A stretch of DNA of 64,000 bases from Brachionus rotundiformis (taxonomy: Eukaryota > Rotifera > Eurotatoria > Ploima > Brachionidae). Every line of letters starts with the position of its first letter. Positions within the stretch are counted from its first letter, which is position 1. The notes beneath the pieces are model-generated. The model did no database searches. It saw nothing but the letters and a program-made list of their open reading frames with translations, and had not been told where the DNA came from. Positions 34,067 through 44,809 of the stretch are shown here, piece after piece. The translations under genes were made by a program, and so were the position numbers. Where the stretch lies: contig JAESIW010000200.1 in NCBI GenBank assembly GCA_016802295.1, forward strand, positions 4,832,336-4,896,335, given 5' to 3'.

Positions 34067-36968
34067 ATGATGAATATTTTTATGCTCCTTGTAGTATCAT
34101 ACAATTTCAATTCATTTTTATTTACTTATCCTGTAATCAATTTCGAGCCAGGTATAACAGAATCTGAAAAAATTCATTTCTCATTTGATCATATCAAAAA
34201 CAATTCAACTTTCCCAGAAAAATTTTCCATCAATATTAAGAATCATAAGTATTTTAAAATTGAATTCGTCAAGATTTCTTATAATGATGAAGATCTACCT
34301 AAAATTTTTGAATTATCCGATGAAAAAAATTTACATGAATTCAAATTAGAAGCATGTTTGGTAAATTTTTAATATGTTTATAAGTTAATTATTTAGTTAA
34401 ATAAAATAACTTACTAATAATTAATTAAAAAAGAAGTACGCTTTTTATCAAGAAAAAAATGGTAAAGGATTCGGGACTCTTTTATTCAAGTCAAATAGCG
34501 AATTTTATCTGGTAAAGCTTAGATGATAACAATTAATATTAGATGAAACAATAATTCATTTTTTAAAAGTATGCCAAGATTTTTCCTATAAACAATCGAA
34601 AATATGCAATTGACATCTTTCCACAGAACATTTTTCGAAAAACTCAGCATATTATTAGAAAAAGAAGCTTAACTGATGAAGTTTCAAATAAAGCTAATAA
34701 TTTTGCTTATTTCAATGATACAATCGAATCAAAGGGTAAATTTACTTTTTGAATTTGATTGACTTTAAATATCTTTAATTTTTTAAGATTCTTTTGTTAA
34801 AAGAAAAAAATATTTATTTTCAAAAAGGTAGCATATATTTTTAGCTCTGTTTTTTTAAATTGAATTTGATTTATATTAGAAACAAAAGAAATTTAATGAA
34901 GAAACCTCAAATAATAGATGTAGAAATTTTAGTAGTGACAGATCCTTCGATTTATGAGCAACATAAAGTTTTTCTACAAAAACATGATGATAATAGTATT
35001 TATCAGAGTATATTAGAATATTATATATTTTCAATAAGCGGGGTAAAATTCTTACTTAAAACAAATAATCAATAATAATAAGTAAAGGTTCAATTAAAGT
35101 TTTTAAATTCAAATGAATGATTAAATTTAAAATTTAACATAGGAAAAAATGTATACTGATGTCAAATAATCTAATTTTTAAACAAAGGTAAACCAAAAAT
35201 ACAGAAATTCGTTCAAAGATGATCCAGATCTAAGAATTAATATAAGACTTAAAAATATTATTGTAATTAAAGTAATACCCAAATGAGTTTTTAAAGATTT
35301 TTGTATCTCTAAAATAATTTACTACAATAAGGATATGAATTTTTCACCATGGACTAATTCTGATGTAGTGAAAGTCAAAGGATTCCCCAGATACAAAAAT
35401 AAAGATGTCATTAAACGGAAAACACTTGATCTTTTTGCAGATTTTATAACATCGATGAAAATAAAATTCCGCTTCAACCATGCTATCGGAGTTTTCAAGT
35501 TATTGAATTAATTTTATTTCTTATCTTCTTATTTTTTTAATTTTCTTTAAAAGTAAAGATTTATGGAACGAAAATGAATTTCAAACACCTACTGAAAGGT
35601 CCGGACTTGTTGGAGCTGCTTATACACGTTCAATTTGTGACTATAGTTTTTCAATAGTAGAAGATTTTGGTGGATTTTCACACATATATGTAAGTTTATT
35701 CAATATTTCTTTAAATGATTAAATTAAATAAATAAATAAAAGACAATGGCGCATGAATTAGGACATAGTTTGGGTGCTAATCATGATCAATCTGTTCCAG
35801 AAACAGCTTCTTGTCCATTTTCTGATTACTTTTTAATGAGTCCTTCCATTTCATTTTCCAAAATAGAAAATTTACAAAGATTTTCAGAATGTTCGATTAA
35901 ACAAATCAAAGAATTTATACTTGAAGATGGGTATTAAATCATAAATATTTTATTTCCTTTTTACTTAAATTTGTAAAAGTGAAATTTCTAAAACAGCAAT
36001 CTGTTTGAAAAAAATAAATAAAAAAAAATACAAATATCAAGATTTTACAAATTTTTCATTAACTGGACAATACTGGAATGCAACTGAGCAATGCAAGATG
36101 CAGTACGGACAACAAGCTTCATTTTGTTCGGTAATAAAAATAATATTTAGGAAATTTTAATTTCTAATTGTTCAAGAGCAAAATTGATAGTATTTGTAAT
36201 TATTTGTTTTGTCGACCAAATAACCAGAATGAGTGTCAATTTATCAGTCCTGCAGTTGATGGAACGTTTTGTGATTCAAATTCTGTAATATTCTAATTGT
36301 TTTTTTGAACAGATTTTTAAAGTTGGACTTAGATTTGTTTAGAAGGCAAATGTCAAAATTCAGAGACTAAACATTCTTGTATTTATGGAGATGATTTGAT
36401 TAAGCCAAAAGATTTTGGAATCGGATCATCAAACTCGGCAATTACTTGTCAAGAATGGTTTTCTATTATGTATAGCCATGGAAAATCTATCGATTATTTT
36501 TGCAACATGCTAAATGGTGATAAAATTTGCTGTGAAAGCTGTGCAAGTAAAATGAAATTTTTTTCAAGATGAGCTTTTTGATTTATTTTTTACTAAGAAT
36601 ACAAGCTTTTAAAATGCCATGATTTAGATTTTAATTGTCCAAGTTATAAATATAATTGTTTTCTGGGAGAATTAAGCTTTGAAAATGGACGTTTGGCTAA
36701 AATTGAGAATGTTTGTTTAAATACTTGCGGAATATGTGATAGTAAAATTTAAAATTATTTTATTTAAAAATATTAATTAAAAAAATTAAAAAAAGCAACA
36801 CCTATTAGATGTAAAGAAGATTTATGTATGAATGGTGGTACATGTCAAGATGATTTCAATAATATGTTTTTCAAGTTTAAATGTTCATGTTTGGAAGGAT
36901 TTAAAGGTGATTTGTGTGAAATTGAAATTCCAAACATGAAGATGTCATATTTCATTAAGATAAAATAA
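34067..36968 (+). CDS. Secreted reprolysin-type (M12B) metalloprotease with C-terminal EGF
   Basis: Fourteen exons join to 674 aa: 34067-34360, 34434-34511, 34570-34735, 34788-34827, 34880-35042, 35188-35271, 35332-35498, 35554-35689, 35743-35930, 35980-36130, 36228-36284, 36333-36546, 36628-36741 and 36796-36968. It has a signal peptide, a prodomain with a furin-like RKRS at about 154-157, then the catalytic domain starting near VEILVVTDPS. The zinc site HELGHSLGANHD is complete (His380, Glu381, His384, His390), with a Met-turn at Met408. Then come an ADAMTS-like cysteine-rich part (GTFCDSNSICLEGKCQ), a six-Cys module (CPSYKYNCF...CLNTCGIC) and one EGF domain. No thrombospondin repeat or transmembrane segment is seen. 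It should be an active extracellular protease. The second acceptor is a NAGNAG site. The donor at 35499 (GTTATT) is weak. Confidence 0.85.
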
Positions 36969-37615
36969 TTTTAAAGACAACTGCAATTTAAAACTTTCAA
37001 AAATTGGAAAAAATATTTATTTGATTATAAATTGAAATTAAATTTTATATTTTAATTATTGGCATAATAATGATCTTCCCTCAAAAGATAAAAATTAAAA
37101 TCTCTGAATGTTTTAAAAAGCTTTATAAAAAAACTACCAATTCATAAAACAAATTTCAAAAAGATCAATAAATATTTAAAAAATAATACGTTGAATAATA
37201 ATTTTTTTCCTATAAAATATATTTTTTATAAATCAATTATATTTCAGAATCTAATCCTATTTAGAATCATAAAAAAACAAATTTTTAGTAAGGAATATTT
37301 TGGTTTGATTAAAAAGACTATTTGAGTAAAATAACTAGCATAAATTTTCTCAAAATTTGTTTTTATAGAAACACTTTATTTAAAACAAAATTTCAAGTTT
37401 AATAAATGCACATTTAAATAAAAAACAGCAAATCAAGTCACTTAATTTTATATATAAAATTGGAATAAGAGAAATCTTAAGCATATAGTATAAAAATTTT
37501 TTTTTCAAATTTAGTCAAGTTCACATGGAATTTCTTTAAACTTTTTTCTTTATATATAAATTCATTTTCCAGATATATTCATTTATTTGAAAATTTTAGA
37601 AATATTTCGAAAAAA
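36969..37615. other. Intergenic and CCT5 5' region
   Basis: A 647-bp A+T-rich spacer. An acceptor-like TTTTAG lies about 17 bp before the CCT5 start, so CCT5 may have a 5' UTR intron. No other feature is seen. Confidence 0.45.
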
Positions 37616-39374
37616 ATGCCAAGTTCTGCTCCCATGGGAACTCTTGCTTTCGACGAATTCGGTCGACCGTTTATTATTCTTAAAGAACAGGATTCTAAAG
37701 TTCGTTTATCTGGTATTGAGGCCCATAAGTCTCACATATTAGCAGCTAAAACTGTAGCTAATACTCTTAAATCTTCACTTGGTCCAAAAGGGTTAGATAA
37801 AATGATGGTCTCACCAGATGGAGAAGTTACCGTAACTAATGATGGTGCTACAATTTTAAAAATGATGGATGTTGAAAATCAAATAGCAAGACTAATGGTT
37901 GAACTTTCAAAATCTCAAGATGATGAAATTGGTGATGGAACCACTGGTGTAGTTGTTTTGGCTGGAGCTTTAATGGAACAGGCCGAAGCTTTATTGGATA
38001 AAGGAATTCATCCTATTCGTATTGCTGATGGATATGAAATGGCTGCAAAAGTAGCTTGTGAAAATTTAGACAGAATCGCTGAAAGTTATCCTATTGATTT
38101 GAATAATTTAGAACCTTTAATTCAGACAGCCATGACAACATTGGGTTCTAAAATAATAAATCGATGTCATCGACAGATGGCTGAGATAGCTGTTAATGCT
38201 ATTTTGTCTGTAGCTGATATGGATCGCAAAGATGTTGATTTCGAACTTATTAAAGTAGAGGGTAAAGTAGGGGGAAAACTAGAAGATACAATGCTGGTCA
38301 AAGGAGTTGTTGTTGATAAAGATTTTTCTCATCCTCAAATGCCTAAAGAAGTAAAGGATGCCAAGATAGCAATTTTGACTTGTCCATTTGAGCCACCAAA
38401 ACCAAAAACTAAACATAAGTTAGATGTAACTTCAGTTGAAGATTACAAAAAATTAAGAGATTATGAGAGAGCAAAATTTGAAGAAATGGTTGATCAAGTT
38501 AAAAAAACTGGCTGTAATTTGGTCATATGTCAATGGGGTTTTGATGATGAAGCCAATCATTTGTTGCTTCAGCGCGAACTGCCAGCAGTTCGTTGGGTCG
38601 GTGGTCCAGAAATCGAGCTTGTAGCAATTGCCACAGGTGGAAGAATTGTACCACGATTCAGCGAATTAACATCTGAAAAACTTGGCTATGCTGGTACAGT
38701 TAGAGAATTAAGTTTCGGAACTACTCGAGATCATATGTTAGTAATTGAAGAGTGTAGAAATTCAAGAGCAGTTACTATTTTTATTCGAGGTGGTAATAAA
38801 ATGATAATTGAGGAGGCTAAAAGAGCTCTTCATGATGCTCTCTGTGTAGTTAGAAATTTGATAAGAGATAATAGAGTTGTTTATGGTGGAGGTGCTGCTG
38901 AAATTTCATGTGCTTTAGCCGTTTCCAAAGCTGCAAATAGTGTAGCTTCGTTAGAACAATATGCCATGAGAGCTTTCTCAGATGCTTTGGAAACAATTCC
39001 AATTGCTTTAGCCGAGAATAGTGGTTTAGCTCCGATTGAAACTCTGGCTGATTTAAAATCAAGACAAATTAAAGAAAACAATCCAAGATTAGGAGTAGAT
39101 TGTCTTCAATCAGGAACTAACGGTAATATACTTTTAAATTATAAAATGTGCACTTAAGATTTTATAAAAAAATAATCTTTTAATTTTATCAACAATTTCC
39201 CAGTATAAAAATATTTACTTATAAATATATTTCTTTATTTTAATAGATATGAAAGATCAACAAGTAATAGAAACATTGATAGGAAAAAAACAGCAAATCT
39301 ATTTGGCTACTCAATTAGTGAGAATGATACTCAAAATAGATGATATACGATTACCTGGCGAATCAATGGAATAA
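37616..39374 (+). CDS. CCT5: T-complex protein 1 subunit epsilon (CCT5)
   Basis: Exons 37616-39122 and 39247-39374 join to 544 aa, the usual length. This is the epsilon subunit of the cytosolic chaperonin TRiC/CCT, which folds actin and tubulin using ATP. Chaperonin signatures are present: [23 protein letters not shown] and [17 protein letters not shown] with the catalytic Asp in GDGTT, plus [16 protein letters not shown]. The start [20 protein letters not shown] and the end, [19 protein letters not shown] then [15 protein letters not shown], are specific to CCT5. The single intron sits after SGTN and interrupts the highly conserved NDMK. The codons are the least A+T biased in the window, as expected for a highly expressed gene. 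Confidence 0.97.
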
Positions 39375-39900
39375 ATAAATTTAAATTATTAAAAATTATT
39401 TATCGTCTGTACTCGACCAATATTTAACAATTTTTTTTTTCAGAAAAAAAATGAACATCCGTTTTTTTGATTTGATTAACTTATTTTTTTAAACTCAAAA
39501 AATCAAAAATTTTAAATAAAATTTCGATCAAATTTTTTCCTTTAATATATTTTCTTCCAAGATAAAAAGCTCAATAAGATGTACTTCAAAGGTAAAATAG
39601 TTTATTTATTCTAAAAAAATATATTCATTGATTTTTAACATTTTATATTAAATTTGCTAAGTAAGCTACTTAAAATAAAATATTTATTAAGGATAAAAAA
39701 ATTTATAAAAGAAAAAATAGTTTTTATAATTTTACGTATCGAATTTTTTTTAAATATTAATAAATAAATTAATTAAATTTGAGAATTTTTTTTGTATTCC
39801 CCAAATTGTAAATTTTCATTCAAAATTAATTTTAATCATAAAACGTTTAATCAATTCTATGATCTATATTCAATTGAAATTAGTAGAAAGGATTGCTAAA
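39375..39900. other. Intergenic between convergent genes
   Basis: A 526-bp A+T-rich spacer between the 3' ends of CCT5 (+) and the orphan 616-aa gene (-). Only 3' UTR sequence is expected; no other feature is seen. Confidence 0.5.
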
Positions 39901-41751
39901 TTAATTGATTACATTAGTAATAATGCCCCATTGTTCTTTATTAGCTGCGTTATTTATTGAATAATATTTGTTCTGAGTACGATTTCGGTTTAAACTTGAA
40001 ATGGTAAACATTGAAGCTGGCTTAGTTCCGATAGGTCTTAAATCTGATCGTACTCGTATATCTGAAAAGTCATCAAAATTTTTTTGAGATTCAGGTGTAT
40101 AATTTGAGCGCGTGACACAAGGTGATGGAACTCGTTTTAGACAGTTAATCGTCGTATTTTTGGAGAAAAGCTTAGGAGCTACGGTCCATTTTCGATTTGA
40201 TTGTATGTATTCAATCTTTTTATCCTTCTTAGGCGAAAAATCATCACACGAGCATTCGATTTGACATTGCTGCATGTCTTTAAAATAATTATTGAATAAA
40301 ACAGTTGTATTCAAAGTTTCTATGCGTTCTATAACTTCTTCACAAAGAGTTTTTAGATTATGCTGTTCACTTATACTAATCACCTTTAAATCTTGATTCA
40401 TTTCAATATTCCATTGAGATTTTTTGAAATCATTTTCTTTAACTCTTAAATTTACAGATTCAAATAATGCTGAAAATTCATCAGATGTTATTTTTAATGA
40501 TTCAATCATTTTAACTTTCCATTCATTTGAGATTGAATCATTTTTAAAAACATGATAACATTCTTCGTTTAAAAGTTTAATTTCATAAATAGATTGTAGC
40601 GGGTTATCAAATAACGTTTTTTTAAGATCAAATAAACCCATTGTGTAATAGCATGCACTAAAATAAGAAAAAAATTTTGAACGGTCATGAAACACACGGC
40701 CGAACATTTCGGATTCATTTTCATAGTCATTTATAGGATCATTACATATATACTGCAATTTTTCTAAATTGTCTAAGAGCTGTCGATATCCTTGACTGAT
40801 TGGATTGGAATTTTTAAACTCAACATAATCATTCAAAATTAACGGTTTAGACAAAAACATTTCTATATCCAGAAAATTTTCATATTGAAAATTATCAATA
40901 TTTTTGGAATTATTTTCTAATAACAATTCGTTGAATGACTCATTCTCTAATAAAGCTTTGAAAAAATTTATCCAGAATTTTCCGCTACTACAATCTGAAT
41001 TTTCTTGAGTAATCACAAATGTAATATATTTAGAAACATATTTTTGTACTAAAAATTTTAGAATTTTTTCAAAATTTGCTTCTATTTGTTGATTGAGATC
41101 AATTTCAAAAATTAAGCAACTATTTGTTTCTAAATTTGGTGCCTTTTCTGAATATTCATACAATAAAAAAGCTAAATTAAGCACAAATTCGTGTTCAAAA
41201 ATCAAATCCTCATTTATAAATTTAACAAGTTCATTTTCAACAGTAGTAATTGAAAGCAAAATTTTAGTTATTTGCGACATCAAATCTTGTCTTGGACAGC
41301 TATCAATATTCTTTTGAATCAGAAAATTCCAAAGTGTCTTGCTTTGCTTCAGGTCTGAGTAGTTTGAAACTGTTTCAGCGGTTAACTTACGCTTATGATC
41401 GTAATAAAAATCGATGTAGCCTGATATTATCTGATAAAACAAATTAGAATCAGCAGCTTCGATATATTCATCTTCGTTTGCACTTTCGAATTCACGAATA
41501 CTAAAAGGTACACAATTGGAGGATTCAGAACATGACGAGTAAGCAGAAGTAGTGGTTGTTATAGATGAAAGAGATGAAAATTCAGTACTTAAACTTATAA
41601 AATTGTCATCAATGTTTTCATCGTAATTGAGTTCGTCTTCTTTGTCAGTTTTAATTAGGTCACTAAAATTATTAGATTCATTTCTTAAACTAAAATGTTT
41701 AGCGCTAAAAAAGAAATTTTCATTATTAAAAACCATTTTTTGGTTTTTCAA
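39901..41751 (-). CDS. Uncharacterised 616-aa protein
   Basis: A long intronless frame of 616 aa. I do not recognise it. The first 90 residues are acidic and Ser/Thr-rich (SSLSSITTTTSAYSS). Residues about 95-440 look globular and helical, with alternating hydrophobic and polar residues and no transmembrane segment. Residues about 500-616 are basic, Asn/Ser-rich and probably disordered, with a CSCDDFSPKK cluster. No known catalytic motif or zinc-finger spacing is visible. Length, codon use and absence of stops make it a real gene. It starts 309 bp from PSMC3IP on the other strand. Function unknown. Confidence 0.8.
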   Translation of the reverse strand: MKNQKMVFNNENFFFSAKHFSLRNESNNFSDLIKTDKEDELNYDENIDDNFISLSTEFSSLSSITTTTSAYSSCSESSNCVPFSIREFESANEDEYIEAADSNLFYQIISGYIDFYYDHKRKLTAETVSNYSDLKQSKTLWNFLIQKNIDSCPRQDLMSQITKILLSITTVENELVKFINEDLIFEHEFVLNLAFLLYEYSEKAPNLETNSCLIFEIDLNQQIEANFEKILKFLVQKYVSKYITFVITQENSDCSSGKFWINFFKALLENESFNELLLENNSKNIDNFQYENFLDIEMFLSKPLILNDYVEFKNSNPISQGYRQLLDNLEKLQYICNDPINDYENESEMFGRVFHDRSKFFSYFSACYYTMGLFDLKKTLFDNPLQSIYEIKLLNEECYHVFKNDSISNEWKVKMIESLKITSDEFSALFESVNLRVKENDFKKSQWNIEMNQDLKVISISEQHNLKTLCEEVIERIETLNTTVLFNNYFKDMQQCQIECSCDDFSPKKDKKIEYIQSNRKWTVAPKLFSKNTTINCLKRVPSPCVTRSNYTPESQKNFDDFSDIRVRSDLRPIGTKPASMFTISSLNRNRTQNKYYSINNAANKEQWGIITNVIN

Positions 41752-42060
41752 TTGACTGATTTCTAATCAATTTTGTTTGAAATTCAAATTTAAATCTAAA
41801 AATTGGCTTAAAAAAATAATTAAAATGTAAAGGTTTTTATGATGAAAATTTTATTTATTAAAATCTTAGATTAAATACTAATCTTATTTTGGTTTTTTTG
41901 CTTTTCTCTTAAGTCAAACGAGATCTGTATCTTGAAAGATAGAAGTATAGAGTGTGGTTTTTGCAATTAAAAGTGTGAGTAGTTTTTTTGCAAGTTTAAT
42001 GCAAATTTTTATTTCATATTCACAAAATTTCATATTTATTAATAAAAAAAATTGAAGAAA
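41752..42060. promoter_or_regulatory. Shared upstream region of divergent genes
   Basis: Only 309 bp separate the start codons of the orphan 616-aa gene (-) and PSMC3IP (+). The region must contain both promoters and 5' UTRs. No element could be identified by eye. Confidence 0.45.
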
Positions 42061-42960
42061 ATGAGTAAAAGTAATTTTTTTGTTTATATTTTGAGTTGGC
42101 TGTTTTATTCATTTCAATTCAGCACTGAATGTACTATATATGCTAATTTTCAAAAATAAAATATTTAAGGATTATTTTCAGTCGTTTTTTTATTTACTTT
42201 TTATTTGTAAGACAAGATTGAAAATGAAAAAATTATATATGAATATTTGGTCAAACAAAATAGACCATACAGTGCTCAAGATATCACAACAAATATTAAC
42301 ATAGATTTGGGAAAAACGACTGTTGCAAATACCCTTGAAAAGCTAGCCGCAGACAATCGAATAATTGAAAAAATTTATGGTAAACAAAAAATTTATATGG
42401 CTCTTCAAGTAAAACTAATGAATTTAAATTTTCAAATAATTTATTTGAAAAATATTTAAAAAAGAATATAGAAACAAAATGTATTAAGAGCAATCTAAGA
42501 GATTTAGATGAAAAGATAGTTTTATCGAAATCAGAACTAAATCGAATTACCCAGGAAAATTTAAGCTTGGAGGCTCAATTGAAATCATTTAGTGACAAGG
42601 TACCTGTTAAAGAGCTTGAAAATAGAATAAAAGACGTCCAAAATGAAATAAAAGACTTAGAGCAGCGATTAAAATGCTTACAATCATCACAAATCAAAAT
42701 AATAACCAAAGATGAAAAAAATAAAGTAAACATGTACAATATTTTTTTTCAATTTAATATTTTAAAAAGGCAACAAAAGAATTAGAAAAATACACCAAAC
42801 AGTTGAGAATTTTGAGAAGAATCACTAAAGAAATGGTTGATACTATATTGGAAAATTCAAATATAAAAAAAAAAGATTTGATTGTAAAGCTATTTAACTC
42901 ACCAATATATTTTAAAAAAAATTTTAATTTTAGGAAGATTTGTGCTTAGTTTTGGATTAG
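42061..42960 (+). CDS. PSMC3IP: HOP2 homologue (PSMC3-interacting protein)
   Basis: Exons 42061-42070, 42212-42408, 42465-42725, 42770-42883 and 42934-42960 join to 202 aa; the human protein has 217. The first exon gives only MSK plus one base. The N-terminal winged-helix domain is diagnostic: IIYEYLVKQNRPYSAQDI, then LGKTTVANTLEKLAADNRI, then EKIYGKQKIYMALQ (human EKMYGKQKIYFADQ). A long coiled coil follows. The end is short: DLIEDLCLVLD. HOP2 works with MND1 to help DMC1/RAD51 strand exchange in meiotic recombination, binding DNA through the winged helix. Presence of the gene implies that a meiotic recombination toolkit is retained. Confidence 0.92.
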
Positions 42961-43360
42961 ATTCAAAATTTGGAAGATTAGTTATTCACCAAGATGGTTA
43001 TTTTCAACAAATTGATTAAATCGAAAGAAACATTTATTTTTCTATTCTCACAAACTGTATATATAAATAAAGAATAATTCCTTGATTTTTATAATGTTTT
43101 TATTTTATTTTAATATAATAGTCTAAATCAAATTTTGACATATCTAATTTTGTTTTAATCTATCTAATAATATAATAATAATTAAGAAATTATTATTAGC
43201 AGTAAAATCAAAGTTATTGTTAGTGCATGAATTAGATGGTTGTTTAAAACTTGATCATGAGATTGAATTCAGGTTCGGAGAACTTTTTTCAATGTTAGCA
43301 ACCAAACATTTAAAAACAACTAAGCAACTAAGATTTTTTTACTGCTTATGCTCTTTTAAA
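42961..43360. other. Intergenic, no separate gene
   Basis: 400 bp between PSMC3IP and the second PPxY membrane protein gene. A frame of 63 codons crosses the right part (43217-43408) in the same frame as the next gene's start, so its Met could lie upstream. I prefer the ATG at 43361, which opens directly into a signal peptide. Confidence 0.4.
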
Positions 43361-44203
43361 ATGATTCTGTTAATATGGACATTTCTTAATTTGAAAGTAA
43401 AAGTATAATTATGTAATTTGTTTTAATTAAAAAATATTTAAGATTGTTGACTCTGTTCAATGTTATTACTATCCAAATTATCCTTCATTAAATCCAGTTC
43501 TCCAGATCCAGTAAATTATATGATTTAAATATTATGTAAATTATTTTTAAAATTATAAGATGTGATAACGAATGTAATTATTACAGAAAAACAGAAAGCG
43601 AAGCTTGTAATGATAAAAATAATAACCTATGGTCACTAATGTAAGTCAATATTTCCGCTTTTCGACCTTTTATTAAAACTTCGTATTATAATTAAATAAA
43701 CTTTCGTTTAAATAGTTTTAAATACTCAATTCCTTAAGATTTCCATGCTTGATCATAATAATAGGAATAGTAAGCTTTATTGTTTTGTGGATGAAAGGGA
43801 AAAAATCGTCAAAACGTGGTTTGTGTTGCAAGAATTGCTTATCATGGTTTAAATGTCCGAAAACATCCTTTAGTATGAATTAAATTTATTTTAACAAGAA
43901 AAAAAAATAAGTTCGGTTAAAATATTTCTTTTATAATATTTTTTATCAATCAAAGATAAAGCAAGAGTTAGCCAGATCAATGTTTCAAATTCGGAAAATA
44001 ACAAAAACAAAAATAGCAATATAGATAAAACAGAAAAAAATTCAAATCATGATTTTAAACAACAAAATTATCCTAAACCTCCAAAATACGAAGATTTAAT
44101 GATACAAAAAAAAGAAAGCTCAATTTATATCACTCCAAATTTTGATTTTCCAATGCCTGTATTACCAGAAAGTGTAAATGAAGATAACCTTAATAAGTTA
44201 TAA
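43361..44203 (+). CDS. Short Cys-rich single-pass membrane protein with PPKY motif (B)
   Basis: Exons 43361-43396, 43443-43510, 43560-43640, 43739-43872 and 43956-44203 join to 188 aa. A short signal peptide (MILLIWTFLNL) precedes a small Tyr/Asn/Cys-rich ectodomain (QCYYYPNYPS, then CDNECNYYRK). One membrane helix follows (FPCLIIIIGIVSFIVLW), then a juxtamembrane KGKKSSKRGLCCKNCL that may be palmitoylated. The tail ends with NYPKPPKYEDLM, a PPxY ligand for WW domains. The plan matches gene A at 32193-32938, but sequence similarity is low, so shared ancestry is unproven. It may act as a Nedd4-family adaptor; that is inference. Confidence 0.75.
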
Positions 44204-44359
44204 TATTTTTGAAGTCTAACATTTTTCTAGATTAATTTTTTTATTTTAAGTTTTAATTAATAGTTGATAAATTTTTTCAATAAATGATTATTTAAAATTT
44301 TTTATCTTCTCGTTAGTTGTCTTAATAAACTATAAAAATTTAATTCAACAATTTAAAAT

Positions 44360-44809
44360 TTATTCAACAATATATGGCTCATAATAGTCTATTTTCGATT
44401 TAGAAATATGAAAAGAAGGCGTTATCCATGATCCACAAACGCATTTACTTCCACTCCAATCGAAAGTTCCTAGTTTAGAATCACATTTTGGACAATTGAT
44501 TTTTCCTGTAATATCATCAAAACGGTTTTCAAACCAGTTAAGTGGCTCTATATAAATTTCTCTATTGCAAAAAATATTTTTGCTAGATCGAACTGAATTT
44601 GATTTTGCATAAAATTCTGATTTGTGCTTGATCTCGAAATTGGGGTTTTCATTTTCTTCAGCATGATCAACTATTTGATTAGTATTAAAGAGTTTAAATC
44701 TACATTTTTTACAACGGTAACAAGGTAAAGTTTCCCTATCGTTAACTGTATCTGAACTAACCATTGACTTATTTGAATCGGTTTGTGAAATCTCATCTAT
44801 GGAATTCAT
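44360..44809 (-). CDS. Stand-alone DUSP12/RNF180-type zinc-binding domain protein
   Basis: A single-exon gene of 149 aa. From about residue 29 it matches the C-terminal zinc-binding domain of DUSP12: PCYRCKKCRFKLF, then IVDH, then IYIEPLNWFE, then INCPKCDSKLGTFDWSG, then CVCGSWITPSFHISKSKID. Human DUSP12 has YRCRKCRRSLF, YFIEPVQWME and CPKCSAKLGSFNWYG. RNF180 carries a more distant copy. The zinc ligands (two CxxC pairs, a CxC and His) are all present. The phosphatase domain is missing: the 28 residues before the domain are Ser/Asp-rich and start with Met, and I see no coding exons upstream. It is either a true phosphatase-less paralogue or a gene with a distant 5' exon. Confidence 0.82.
   Translation of the reverse strand: MNSIDEISQTDSNKSMVSSDTVNDRETLPCYRCKKCRFKLFNTNQIVDHAEENENPNFEIKHKSEFYAKSNSVRSSKNIFCNREIYIEPLNWFENRFDDITGKINCPKCDSKLGTFDWSGSKCVCGSWITPSFHISKSKIDYYEPYIVE

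Noticed and set aside
43217..43408. Longer N-terminus for membrane protein B
   Set aside because: Starting upstream would bury the signal peptide behind a polar leader; the ATG at 43361 gives a cleaner secreted start.
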